From assembly GCA_016714365.1 (NCBI GenBank), contig JADJNH010000005.1:1216501-1280500 (forward strand): DNA of 64,000 nt, written 5' to 3'. Both the position numbers and the translations under genes were made by a program. Positions 43,538 through 52,071 of the stretch are shown here, one piece after another. Under the pieces are notes generated by a model. The model did not search any database, was not told the origin of the DNA, and was given only the letters and a program-made list of their open reading frames with translations. Position 1 is the first letter of the stretch, and each line of letters starts with the position of its first letter. Source of the DNA: Candidatus Vicinibacter affinis (lineage in GTDB: Bacteria > Bacteroidota > Bacteroidia > Chitinophagales > Saprospiraceae).

Positions 43538-43616
43538 GGATGATCGGAGATTCGAACCCGTCCCCAACTTGTTGGGGATGACAGGGCGGCATTCTAACCA
43601 GCTGAACTACCGATCC
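43538..43616 (-). pseudogene. Decayed tRNA-Asp copy 6 with palindrome
   Basis: It has the same structure as copy 5; the palindrome is at 43561-43578, and one base near the T-arm differs (GGAGATTCG versus GGTGATTCG). Confidence 0.85.
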
Positions 43617-43893
43617 AATATTTACAAAACCTTAAATTGATTGCTCAAATTAAGAACCAATGCACTCATTTAGTTTTTTGTGCAAGGGTAAATATTTCTG
43701 TTTACAATTTTAGTTTTCCTCCTTTGAGTTGAAAAGCGAGGCAAAAATAGGTATTTTCGGGAAATCTCACAGAAAATCATTTTAAAAATAAAACTTTGAT
43801 TTGTTAGCTAGTCCAAAGGCATTGTACTATTTTGGCTTCGTTTTTTAAGGATCTCATTTTCTGATGGCCACCAAAGCCTAAACTATTGATATT

Positions 43894-44868
43894 ATGGTAT
43901 TTATGGAATTTGAAAAGCCGCTTGAGGTGATGTTTGAGCAACTCGAGCAGATCAAAAAAATCTCCAGTGATGGTTCAATTGACATGACGGCACAGATTCT
44001 TGAACTAGAAAATCGCATAAAAACAAAGAGAAAAGAGATTTATTCTAACCTGACAGGGTGGCAACGCGTCCAATTGTCAAGACATCCGGAGAGACCTTAT
44101 ACACTGTATTACATATCCCAGATTTGTAAGAAGTTTGTCGAACTCCACGGTGACAGGAATATCAAGGATGATAAAGCTATAGTTGGAGGGTTAGGGCAAA
44201 TTGATAATCAAACATTTGTTATTATAGGTCACCAGAAAGGAACGACCACAAAACAAAGGAGCTACCGTAATTTCGGTATGGCAAATCCGGAGGGTTACCG
44301 CAAGGCTTTGAGGCTGATGAAAATGGCAGAGCGATTTAATTTTCCGGTGGTAACATTTATTGACACCCCGGGAGCTTATCCTGGGATTGAGGCTGAAGAA
44401 CGTGGTCAGGCAGAAGCAATTGCCCGTAATTTGTTTGAGATGGCCCAGCTAAAAGTGCCCATCGTTTGCTACATCATTGGCGAAGGGGCATCCGGGGGCG
44501 CTTTGGGAATTGGGGTAGGGGATAAAGTATTTATGCTTGAAAATACCTGGTATTCTGTGATTTCACCTGAGTCTTGTTCCTCCATACTCTGGAGAAGCTG
44601 GGAGTTTAAAGAGACAGCTGCAGAAGCTTTAAAATTAACAGCGGATCATATGGCATCTTTTGGATTAATTGATGGAATAGTGAAAGAACCAGTCGGTGGT
44701 GCCCATTCTGATCCGGAGGCAATGGCAAAATCGCTCAAAAAGCATATTAAGGCAAGTTTGGAAGATCTTGTGACCATGAGTCCTGAGCAAAGAATAACCC
44801 ATAGAATTGAAAAATATGAGAAAATGGGTCGATTTCATGAGGTTCAGGAAAAATCAGAAAAGGAATAA
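43894..44868 (+). CDS. accA: Acetyl-CoA carboxylase carboxyltransferase subunit alpha
   Basis: The 324-residue protein, with AccD, transfers carboxyl from carboxybiotin to acetyl-CoA in the first step of fatty acid synthesis. Diagnostic sequence: LTGWQRVQLSRHPERPYT (family-specific), FVELHGDRN, GHQKGTTTKQRSYRNFGM, FIDTPGAYPGIEAEERGQ and the oxyanion loop GEGASGGALGIGVGDKV. The start at 43894 (MVFMEFEKPLE) gives the usual Bacteroidota N-terminus; an ATG three codons on is possible. dapA follows 8 bp later on the same strand, so they are likely co-transcribed. Confidence 0.97.
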   Translation: MVFMEFEKPLEVMFEQLEQIKKISSDGSIDMTAQILELENRIKTKRKEIYSNLTGWQRVQLSRHPERPYTLYYISQICKKFVELHGDRNIKDDKAIVGGLGQIDNQTFVIIGHQKGTTTKQRSYRNFGMANPEGYRKALRLMKMAERFNFPVVTFIDTPGAYPGIEAEERGQAEAIARNLFEMAQLKVPIVCYIIGEGASGGALGIGVGDKVFMLENTWYSVISPESCSSILWRSWEFKETAAEALKLTADHMASFGLIDGIVKEPVGGAHSDPEAMAKSLKKHIKASLEDLVTMSPEQRITHRIEKYEKMGRFHEVQEKSEKE

Positions 44869-44876
44869 TTTCAAAT

Positions 44877-45770
44877 ATGGTAAACTATAATCATTTGAAG
44901 GGAACCGGGGTTGCCTTGATAACCCCATTCAACAAAGAAAAGCAAATTGATTATCCAGCTCTTGCAAAACTCATAGAGCATTGTATTTCCGGAGGCGTTG
45001 AATCCCTGATCAGTATGGGGACCACCGGAGAATCTGTAACTCTTACAAAGGAAGAAAAAGCTGAGCTTTTGGCTTTTACCATCAAGCAAACTGCAGGACG
45101 AGCCCAGATAGTAGTGGGTATTGGCGGAAATAATACACAGGAGGTAGCTGATGAGATGGAAGCTTTAGATCCTACCGGCATTACTGCCATCCTTTCCAGT
45201 AGTCCTGCTTATAACAAACCATCCCAGGAAGGAATTTATCAGCATTACATGGCACTTGAAAAGGTGGCCAAATTGCCGATTATTATCTACAATGTTCCAG
45301 GTAGAACAGCATCCAACCTTACGGCAGAAACTACGCTTAGACTTGCACATGCAAGCACAAAATTTGCAGCTGTAAAAGAAGCGTCGGGCGATCTTGTTCA
45401 GGCTACTAAAATCATTAAGGATCGTCCTGATCATTTTCTGGTACTCTCGGGGGATGATCCATTGGCTCTTGCCCTCGTTGGAATAGGGGGAGATGGGGTG
45501 ATTTCGGTTATTGGCAATGCTTATCCGAAGGAGTTTTCTCAAATGATCCAATACGCATTGAAGGGAGATTTTAAATCTGCACAAAAACTGAACAATGCTT
45601 TATTTGATTTGCACAAATGGTTATACATCGATGGGAATCCTTCAGGAATTAAGGCCGCCTGCCATCTGTTGGAAATCTGTGAAAATGAATTTCGATTGCC
45701 ATTGGTTCCGATGGCAGAGGCTCATTTTAAAAAATTGAAAGAAGCAATGGAAGCAATTAAATGGGATTGA
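44877..45770 (+). CDS. dapA: 4-hydroxy-tetrahydrodipicolinate synthase
   Basis: The 297-residue TIM-barrel class I aldolase condenses pyruvate with aspartate semialdehyde to open the lysine/diaminopimelate pathway. The Schiff-base lysine is K167 in FAAVKEASGD. Tyr 138 in IIIYNVPGRT and Thr 49/50 in SMGTTGES form the proton relay. Full length. It lies 8 bp after accA; convergent with lptC, whose stop is 7 bp away. Confidence 0.97.
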   Translation: MVNYNHLKGTGVALITPFNKEKQIDYPALAKLIEHCISGGVESLISMGTTGESVTLTKEEKAELLAFTIKQTAGRAQIVVGIGGNNTQEVADEMEALDPTGITAILSSSPAYNKPSQEGIYQHYMALEKVAKLPIIIYNVPGRTASNLTAETTLRLAHASTKFAAVKEASGDLVQATKIIKDRPDHFLVLSGDDPLALALVGIGGDGVISVIGNAYPKEFSQMIQYALKGDFKSAQKLNNALFDLHKWLYIDGNPSGIKAACHLLEICENEFRLPLVPMAEAHFKKLKEAMEAIKWD

Positions 45771-45777
45771 TGCGATA

Positions 45778-46344
45778 TTATTCTTCTTTTTCTTCATCGA
45801 TTTCACCCAATATTTTTTTGCTGGGGAATTTGGCTTCAGAAGAAAGTAAAATACCTTTAAGAAAATTCTGATCTGATTCGAAGCCGTATGCATGTATGAT
45901 TTCGTCCTGACGTGAAAGTCTTACAAATTTATCTGTTTTAATTCTTCCGTCCCGTTCGTTCCAAATTAGTTCAGAGGTCTCAAGTTTTTCTCCCTTTGGA
46001 TTGTTCAGTACCACCTGATCTGATAAGTAGGTTTTACCTTCATCCGGAACTCGTATAGCATAGTTTGAGGAAAGAACATTACTTATGACTCCATCCTGAT
46101 AGAAAGTCGTGACCAAACCTTTTGTGAATTCATCTTTGGAAAGACCATCTTTGATGTGACGCAACATTTCAGGAGCCACAATTTTCAAAACAAGTTTACC
46201 GGAATCAGAATAAAGAAGTTCAATATTTTTAAGTAACTCTTTATTGACCAATTGAACAGCTTCTTGTTCAGTCAGTTCCTTTTTCGATTTATCACAAGAA
46301 ATCAAGGCTAAAAGACAAATAATAAATGCAAAACGGAAGGTCAT
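45778..46344 (-). CDS. lptC: LPS export protein LptC
   Basis: The 188-residue protein has a short N-terminal export segment with lipobox-like LALISC (Cys 17) rather than the membrane helix of E. coli LptC, as is common in Bacteroidota. The beta-jellyroll of the LptC/LptA type is seen in YSDSGKLVLKIVAPEM, then FYQDGVISNVLSSNYAIR, then YLSDQVVLNNPKGEKLETSELIW. The protein relays lipopolysaccharide from LptFGB toward LptA. Its ATG overlaps the stop of the upstream T9SS-sorted protein gene by 4 bp, so its translation may depend on that gene. Confidence 0.88.
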   Translation of the reverse strand: MTFRFAFIICLLALISCDKSKKELTEQEAVQLVNKELLKNIELLYSDSGKLVLKIVAPEMLRHIKDGLSKDEFTKGLVTTFYQDGVISNVLSSNYAIRVPDEGKTYLSDQVVLNNPKGEKLETSELIWNERDGRIKTDKFVRLSRQDEIIHAYGFESDQNFLKGILLSSEAKFPSKKILGEIDEEKEE

Positions 46345-48440
46345 CGCAGAACAGTAATGTCACCTGAATAATCTTTGGTAACGCCATCAATAAATCGGGC
46401 ACGCACAAGGTATACAAATACACCTGGAGCCACAGGACGGCCTTTAAAATCGCCGTTCCAAAGTGATTCCAAATCTGAAAACGAAATATCTTCCCTACTG
46501 TACACACGCCCACCCCAGCGATCGTAAATTTCTACAAGGTCGATCTTTTCCAAACTTTCGTCACTTACGATTCTAAAGCGATCATTTATACCATCTCCAT
46601 TCGAAGAGATTACATTTGGAAATACCACTTTGTATTTCTTTTCAACTGCGATGTAGACTGAATCTATTCCGAAACAACCATTTTCATCAGTTGCTGTAAC
46701 ATAATGGTAGCCGGAATTTTTGGGCTGAAAACTGATGGAAGGGCAATCTGTACACGGAGAGATTTCCGAAGTACTCCAATTGTATGAATACAAATTTAAA
46801 GGGCTCACTGATGCAGATAGGGTAACCGTTTTGCCTAAAATTACACTTTGGTCAGGTCCTGCATCAACCACTACAGGAGGAGGTTGATTGATGGTGAAAT
46901 CTACAGTGCTCACACAACCTTTTGCATCCTGAATATAAAGTTTGTAAGTGCCGGCGGGTAAATTGTTTAATTCTTTCAGAGGAGCAAAATTAATTCCATC
47001 CAAACTGAATTGGTAAAATTGCTCATTGGTTTCTGCATCCTTATAAGGAGTTCCTGCAACACCTCTGAATACAACTCTTCCGTTGCTTTCTCCAAAGCAT
47101 TTAACATCGAAGAGGCTGTCAATCGATAATCTTAAAGTAGGTAAATCTTCACAGCACGGTTCAACATATATTCGCCTCACTTCGGTAATTTTACAACCCA
47201 AATCTGTTTCAAGTGTGAGGGTAAGAAATTTTTCACCAAAAGAAAAGTAATTGACTTTATGTGGTCCCGGGCCGGATCCTTTGGCAGGAATGGCATCCAC
47301 TCCAAAATTCCATTCCCAACTTCTGATTCTTCCACCTAAAAAGCTCGATGAATCTGTAACAATAAAGTCAGTTTCGCATTTTAATCCAGTCGGTGGATTA
47401 ATATTGAATGCAGCAGTGGGGCCGACAAAATCGCAACCTCCCCAATCCATAGAAAAGCCTATTCCGGTATTGGTAAAATTGTTGATACAAATGGTATATG
47501 CTTTACCTGCCACCATATCGATGTACTTACAAAAGCCATCCTCCCCTGCATTGCAATTAAAGTTTTCTGTCAAATCTGTGGAGGTTAGATCCAGGCCTGT
47601 AGGTCCGGCACATGGAGGTGCTGTGGCATTGCACCGGAGTATTTGTTTATTGCTGCAATCATTAATCCCATTAGGTAATTCGTACACGGCAAAATCAATG
47701 TCATCGCTTGGATTCAAAGGGGTAAGGGTAAATGTAAATTTACAATCTGAAGCGGCAACCCAGCTATACCAGGTGGATTGAGATTCTGAAGTTCCAATAT
47801 TCCCTTCTCCCAAACAGGAATCATCTGCCTCGTCGCGATCTACACCTGCGCCAAAAAAAGTTTGATTGACAAATGGTGCGTTGTCACAAATGACGGTAGC
47901 TCTGTTACAATCCTGTTCAGCACGAGCCGGAGGAAAATAGTTATTGATACAAAGTTGAAAGGTACCGGTGGCTGCGGACCTTCCATCAATGCGAAGTAAA
48001 TAATCCCTTCCTACAACAAGTCCGCCTTCGTATAGAGAAAGGATTCCGGCATTTCTGGTATCGGTTCCACAATTTATTTCCTGCAGAGTACCACCACAAA
48101 CTCCACTGTAAAGAGCAGCTTGCATGGTGCGCAGAGATCCACCCGGGGTCCCGGCTACATTGGCTCCAATGATGGTAATATTTACATCTGAAGCAAAGGC
48201 CCTGAAAGCAAACCAAACATCACCGGGAGAATTACTCCAGCAGGTGCTGGCCCCATAACCGGAAGGAGTGGCAGCTACGGTCGTGAATTCTCCGGCCTTG
48301 CTGCAATATTTGGTGATGTCACCAATTTTGATGGGACTGTTGCAATTGTCATTGGACGGTTGGGCTACAAGGAGTACACCAAATGTCATGGCACAGACTA
48401 TCAGCGACAGTTTTCTATTCATAGGACCTTTTTTTAGCAT
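46341..48440 (-). CDS. Surface protein with PKD domain and gliding-motility (T9SS type B) C-terminal domain
   Basis: The 699-residue protein has a signal peptide (MNRKLSLIVCAMTFGVLLVAQ) reached from either ATG 48440 or 48422. The mature part starts PSNDNCNSPIKI, as in many Bacteroidota surface proteins. Two Cys-rich beta-sandwich modules (about 30-175 and 180-340) are followed by a PKD-like domain (SSFLGGRIRSWEWNFG). A SprB-type repeat (about 430-520) and a further Ig-like module (VDAGPDQSVILGKTVTLSA) come next. A gliding-motility-associated C-terminal domain ends the protein: FPNVISSNGDGINDRFRIV, then EIYDRWGGRVYSRED, then GVFVYLVRARF. Exported by T9SS as a type B substrate; adhesion or motility role likely. 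It is translationally coupled to lptC. Confidence 0.9.
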   Translation of the reverse strand: MLKKGPMNRKLSLIVCAMTFGVLLVAQPSNDNCNSPIKIGDITKYCSKAGEFTTVAATPSGYGASTCWSNSPGDVWFAFRAFASDVNITIIGANVAGTPGGSLRTMQAALYSGVCGGTLQEINCGTDTRNAGILSLYEGGLVVGRDYLLRIDGRSAATGTFQLCINNYFPPARAEQDCNRATVICDNAPFVNQTFFGAGVDRDEADDSCLGEGNIGTSESQSTWYSWVAASDCKFTFTLTPLNPSDDIDFAVYELPNGINDCSNKQILRCNATAPPCAGPTGLDLTSTDLTENFNCNAGEDGFCKYIDMVAGKAYTICINNFTNTGIGFSMDWGGCDFVGPTAAFNINPPTGLKCETDFIVTDSSSFLGGRIRSWEWNFGVDAIPAKGSGPGPHKVNYFSFGEKFLTLTLETDLGCKITEVRRIYVEPCCEDLPTLRLSIDSLFDVKCFGESNGRVVFRGVAGTPYKDAETNEQFYQFSLDGINFAPLKELNNLPAGTYKLYIQDAKGCVSTVDFTINQPPPVVVDAGPDQSVILGKTVTLSASVSPLNLYSYNWSTSEISPCTDCPSISFQPKNSGYHYVTATDENGCFGIDSVYIAVEKKYKVVFPNVISSNGDGINDRFRIVSDESLEKIDLVEIYDRWGGRVYSREDISFSDLESLWNGDFKGRPVAPGVFVYLVRARFIDGVTKDYSGDITVLR

Positions 48441-48575
48441 TTCTGCTACTCTATTGACACAGATTTAAACAAAAATGCTTCAATGAGTTTCACTAAATAA
48501 TGCATAAAATTAAGTTAAATTGCATAAATGATAGATTTTCAGCAGGAAGATTAGGTGGAACACGAGGTTTGGGCT

Positions 48576-48583
48576 TAGTTTTG
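48576..48583 (+). promoter_or_regulatory. Putative -7 box (TAGTTTTG) for pssA
   Basis: It matches TAnnTTTG, 17 bp before the chosen ATG of pssA. A -33 box is not clear. Confidence 0.35.
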
Positions 48584-48600
48584 TGAGGTAATTGAAGAAA

Positions 48601-49296
48601 ATGTTTAGCCTTCCTAATCTGATAACTGCTCTTAATCTCTTGCTTGGATGCATAGCCTGTATTGAGCTGGTGGAAGGGCACTATGAAACTGCTTTGATAC
48701 TTTTGGCGGGGTCAATGCTGGCAGATTTTTTGGATGGATTTGTGGCCAGGGCTATGGGAAGTGATTCATCGCTGGGCGTCCAATTGGATTCACTGGCCGA
48801 CGTTGTTTCCTTTGGTCTGGCACCGGGCCTTATGATTTATAAATTAATAGAATTGAATGAGTTCAACCACTCAACAGAATTCATTTTACCATATATTGGA
48901 CTGATCCTTCCGGTTTTTGCAGCATTCAGGCTGGCGAGATTTAACATCGAAACGACGGGAGTGCCGACTCATTTTTCCGGACTTCCGGTGCCGGCCATGG
49001 CATTGTTTTTTATGGGTTATCTTGGAGGGAGGAATTTTCTCCCCGTGATTATGTTGAGTGATTACTTTTTGATTGCCTGGAGTATCCTATTTTCTTTTTT
49101 GATGATCAGTAGATTACCCATCGTCAAGGTGCAACCAGGCAAAACTTGGCTTTATAAATATTATCCCATGGTCATTGCCTATATAATCTGCATCATCTCT
49201 TATTTTGTAATAGGTTTGGTGTCCCTGGCTTTAATGATCATTGCTCATATAATTTTAAGCTTATTTTTGCTCAGAAATAAAAATCAAAACACATAA
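48601..49296 (+). CDS. pssA: CDP-diacylglycerol-serine O-phosphatidyltransferase
   Basis: The 231-residue integral membrane enzyme makes phosphatidylserine from CDP-diacylglycerol and serine, the precursor of phosphatidylethanolamine. The CDP-alcohol phosphotransferase motif is present as MLADFLDGFVARAMG followed by LGVQLDSLADVVSFG, which carries the metal-binding Asp residues. About six to eight membrane helices. The ATG at 48601 (MFSLPNLITALN) was chosen; a TTG three codons upstream is an alternative. It leads a plus-strand cluster with purS and rsmI. Confidence 0.93.
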   Translation: MFSLPNLITALNLLLGCIACIELVEGHYETALILLAGSMLADFLDGFVARAMGSDSSLGVQLDSLADVVSFGLAPGLMIYKLIELNEFNHSTEFILPYIGLILPVFAAFRLARFNIETTGVPTHFSGLPVPAMALFFMGYLGGRNFLPVIMLSDYFLIAWSILFSFLMISRLPIVKVQPGKTWLYKYYPMVIAYIICIISYFVIGLVSLALMIIAHIILSLFLLRNKNQNT

Positions 49297-49301
49297 CTTT
49301 T

Positions 49302-49562
49302 ATGAAGACGTTTGTTGCCAAAATAGACATCATGCCTCACAAGGAATTATTGGATCCTCAAGGAAAAACAGTGGCCAAAAATATAGGACACCTAGACATA
49401 AATGGTGTAAAGGATGTGCGGATCGGCAAGCATATTGAAATGGTATTGGAGTCAATAGATGAAGCAAGTGCCCGAGTAGTGGTGGATTCTTCCTGCAAAA
49501 AATTATTAACCAATCTCATTACCGAAACATATAGATTCGAACTTTCAGAAATCGTAAGCTGA
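49302..49562 (+). CDS. purS: Phosphoribosylformylglycinamidine synthase subunit PurS
   Basis: The 86-residue subunit bridges PurL and PurQ in the fourth step of purine synthesis. Recognised by FVAKIDIMPHKELLDPQG and VKDVRIGKHIEMVLE, the usual beta-alpha-beta PurS pattern, and by its size. It starts 5 bp after pssA, and its TGA overlaps the ATG of rsmI by one base. Neither purL nor purQ is in this window. Confidence 0.93.
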   Translation: MKTFVAKIDIMPHKELLDPQGKTVAKNIGHLDINGVKDVRIGKHIEMVLESIDEASARVVVDSSCKKLLTNLITETYRFELSEIVS

Positions 49563-50230
49563 TGTTGTTCCTGGTGCCTACACCGATTGGCAACAGGGGA
49601 GACATGACACCCCGGGCAATAGAAGTCTTGAATCAATGTTCACTCATACTTGCGGAAGATACGCGGGTGAGTAAACCTTTCCTTAAGACGTATGGGGTGG
49701 AAAAAGATTTTCAGAGTTTTCATGCCAACAATGAACATCAACAAACACCCCGAATTATTGAGAAGCTTCAATCAGGTGTTGCCATTGCCATGGTCACGGA
49801 TGCAGGTACTCCGGGAATATCCGATCCGGCGTTTTTATTGGTTAGGGAATGCAGACAACACAAAATAGAAGTTCAGGCATTACCCGGCGCTACCGCCTTT
49901 GTACCAGCTTTAGTTTCGTCCGGGCTTCCATGCGATCGTTTCTTTTTTCAAGGATTTCTACCACAAAAGAAAGGAAGGCAAACCCAATGTATTTGGTTGG
50001 CACAATTACCTTGTACTGTGGTGTTGTATGAATCGCCACATCGACTTTTAAAATGCATAGATGAACTCATATTGCATTTTGGTGGAGAAAGGCAAGCAAG
50101 TTTTGCAAAAGAAATTTCTAAGTTTTTCGAAAAACATTTCAATGGAAGTCTGGAAGAAATAAAAATCCAGTTGCAGTCAGAGAAAATTGTCGGGGAGTGG
50201 GTGATCTGCCTGGAGGGTGTCAAAAATTGA
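49562..50230 (+). CDS. rsmI: 16S rRNA (cytidine-1402-2'-O)-methyltransferase
   Basis: The 222-residue protein is a SAM-dependent tetrapyrrole-methylase-fold enzyme that 2'-O-methylates C1402 in the ribosomal P-site. Motifs: LVPTPIGNRGDMTPRAIEVL, ILAEDTRVSKPFLK, MVTDAGTPGISDPAFLLV and ALPGATAFVPALVSSGLP. At 222 residues it is shorter than E. coli RsmI (~286) and lacks the C-terminal extension, as in several Bacteroidota. Translationally coupled to purS (TGATG). Confidence 0.94.
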   Translation: MLFLVPTPIGNRGDMTPRAIEVLNQCSLILAEDTRVSKPFLKTYGVEKDFQSFHANNEHQQTPRIIEKLQSGVAIAMVTDAGTPGISDPAFLLVRECRQHKIEVQALPGATAFVPALVSSGLPCDRFFFQGFLPQKKGRQTQCIWLAQLPCTVVLYESPHRLLKCIDELILHFGGERQASFAKEISKFFEKHFNGSLEEIKIQLQSEKIVGEWVICLEGVKN

Positions 50231-50311
50231 ATCCAATATTCAATCTATAATTAAAAAGACGATCAACTAATCTTTCTTAGAATTAAGATTCTTCGAAATT
50301 ATATTGATCAT

Positions 50312-50875
50312 CTAAGCCGAGAACAATCTTTCATAAGTCCATAACAATCCGATCCCTGAAATCATGATTGATAAAGGAATTACCAGGTATTTTCTGTACC
50401 AATCTTTCTGACTGAACCATTTTGCGAAAACAAAATAGCAAATTACCACCACAATAATTTGGGCCAATTCAACGCCACAATTAAAGCCAAACAAGGCAGT
50501 GATTAAATCGCTTTCAGGAATTTCAATGAATTCTAAAATGGAAGCGAATCCTAAACCGTGAATAAGTCCAAATAAAAAAACAACAAGTAATCTCCAGGAT
50601 TTAAGATCGGTGTGTAATAAATTTTCAAAGGCTAAAATAAAAATAGATAATGCAATCGTAGTTTCTACTAGTTTAGAATTGATGTGAACATACCCAAGTG
50701 TGGCCATAAAAAGAGTGATGGAATGGGCAATTGTAAAAACCGAGCATTGGATAATTGAATATTTGAGTTTCGAATTTAAGAAAAACATGGAGATGATAAA
50801 TAGGATATGATCATAACCCAAAGGCACGACGTGCTCAAAACCTAATTTACCATAATCCAAAAACAGTCCCATCAA
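50312..50875 (-). CDS. HupE/UreJ-family membrane protein
   Basis: The 187-residue protein has about six membrane helices. The family signature is GYDHILFIISMFFL (His in the first helix), with FTIAHSITLFMA and FGLIHGLGFAS, which carry metal-binding type His residues. Family members are linked to nickel or cobalt uptake for hydrogenase and urease, but in Bacteroidota single copies occur without these enzymes. No Ni enzyme is nearby. Metal transport is likely; the substrate is unknown. Confidence 0.88.
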   Translation of the reverse strand: MMGLFLDYGKLGFEHVVPLGYDHILFIISMFFLNSKLKYSIIQCSVFTIAHSITLFMATLGYVHINSKLVETTIALSIFILAFENLLHTDLKSWRLLVVFLFGLIHGLGFASILEFIEIPESDLITALFGFNCGVELAQIIVVVICYFVFAKWFSQKDWYRKYLVIPLSIMISGIGLLWTYERLFSA

Positions 50876-51067
50876 AAATATAAAGTTTGAAAAAATATTT
50901 TAGGAATTCTATACAATTATGACCAGGTAAAAATACGATTACTGATCTTAAATAACCTATTCAAATTATTCTTGCCTAAATTAATTCAATGATAAATCTT
51001 GGCAACAGAATAATTGGGCTGAAATTAGAATTTATTTCTAATTTTTTCAAAATGACTACATTTTATT

Positions 51068-51934
51068 TTAGCTCATCATTTTCTTAGGTGTCAATCCGTA
51101 TTTTCTTTTAAATGCGGCAATGAAATGACTTGTATTCGTATATCCTATCCGGTCAGCGACTTCACCCACTTGCATTTTATCCTGAGTCAAAAGTTGTCTG
51201 GCGATTTCCAGTTTGTGGTCGAGAAGATATTGATAAGGACTGTTTCCATAAATTTCCTTGAAGCCAACTTTTAATTGGAATTCATTCAGTCCAATTGCTT
51301 TTGCGAGTTCTGTTATGGTAGGTGGATTGGAATAGGATTGGATAAGAAGTTCTTTTGCTTTTTTTATTTTTCGTACGGTGAATTCATCATTCAGGAAAGG
51401 GCAGGTTTCGGTATCGGGTTTTGAACCAGAAAAAAAGAGACTGAGGATTTCTATGGCCTTTCCCTGAAGAAATAATCGCAAGGTGTTGGCAGGAAGTTTG
51501 ATTTCAAAGAGTTGGTGTAAAATGACAATGAGTTCGCCGGGGATTTCTTTTTCCTCGTAATATTTTCTGTTCACATTTTCCGGATTGAAAACCGGAGCAT
51601 CCTGGAGTTCCGGAACAAATAATTGATGGAGGTGATCAAGAGACATTTTGAGTTTCACCAAACGCGTGCCTTCACTCAGTGTTTGGCGGTAGGGGAGGTC
51701 TGTATCCGGATTGTAAATCATAAAAACCTTGCCGGCATTTAGTACACGCTGGTATACCGGGCCGAAAGCAAACGTGGATGCACCTTCCAGACAGAAGAGC
51801 AGATAGATTTTACCTTTTTCAAAGGCTGGCTGAATATCCGGGACATAAGCGACGTCATTGATAAGTTGGAGTTGAATGTCCTTTATGTGATCGCCATAAT
51901 CCTGACCTTTTGGGGTATTTTTTGAATCAGGCAT
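51068..51934 (-). CDS. AraC-family transcriptional regulator
   Basis: The 288-residue protein has an N-terminal sensing region (about 1-180) with no clear family signature. A C-terminal AraC DNA-binding domain (about 188-288) has two helix-turn-helix motifs: TITELAKAIGLNEFQLKVGF and VGEVADRIGYTNTSHFIAAF, ending in YGLTPKKMMS. The pattern LNEFQLKVGFKEIYGNSPYQYL is typical of PchR-like siderophore or iron regulators. It is divergent from the TonB receptor and HmuY genes, with 137 bp between starts, so it probably controls them in response to haem or iron. Confidence 0.88.
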   Translation of the reverse strand: MPDSKNTPKGQDYGDHIKDIQLQLINDVAYVPDIQPAFEKGKIYLLFCLEGASTFAFGPVYQRVLNAGKVFMIYNPDTDLPYRQTLSEGTRLVKLKMSLDHLHQLFVPELQDAPVFNPENVNRKYYEEKEIPGELIVILHQLFEIKLPANTLRLFLQGKAIEILSLFFSGSKPDTETCPFLNDEFTVRKIKKAKELLIQSYSNPPTITELAKAIGLNEFQLKVGFKEIYGNSPYQYLLDHKLEIARQLLTQDKMQVGEVADRIGYTNTSHFIAAFKRKYGLTPKKMMS

Positions 51935-52071
51935 GATAGTATTAAGTTTGTTTTAGACAAAAATGAACACCAATATAGGAAGTTTTATACTATGGTTTTA
52001 CTTATTGGGCTATTTAAATTACGTTTAGGGGTATTTTTATAAAAGAGCTTGGCTCAATTTTGCCTTCAGAA

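Larger units (their letters stand above)
43321..43616 (-). repeat. Two 148-bp tandem units upstream of tRNA-Asp
   Basis: Units 43321-43468 and 43469-43616 are nearly identical. Each has a ~70-bp spacer with an internal inverted repeat (GACTCAACTCC near GAGGAGTGATGAGT) and a decayed tRNA-Asp copy. They lie 5' of the intact tRNA and have no GIY-YIG gene. Confidence 0.88.

Noticed and set aside
41068..43616. CRISPR-like reading of the palindromic repeats
   Set aside because: Palindromes are 18 bp, lie inside tRNA remnants, and intervening sequence is conserved and not unique.
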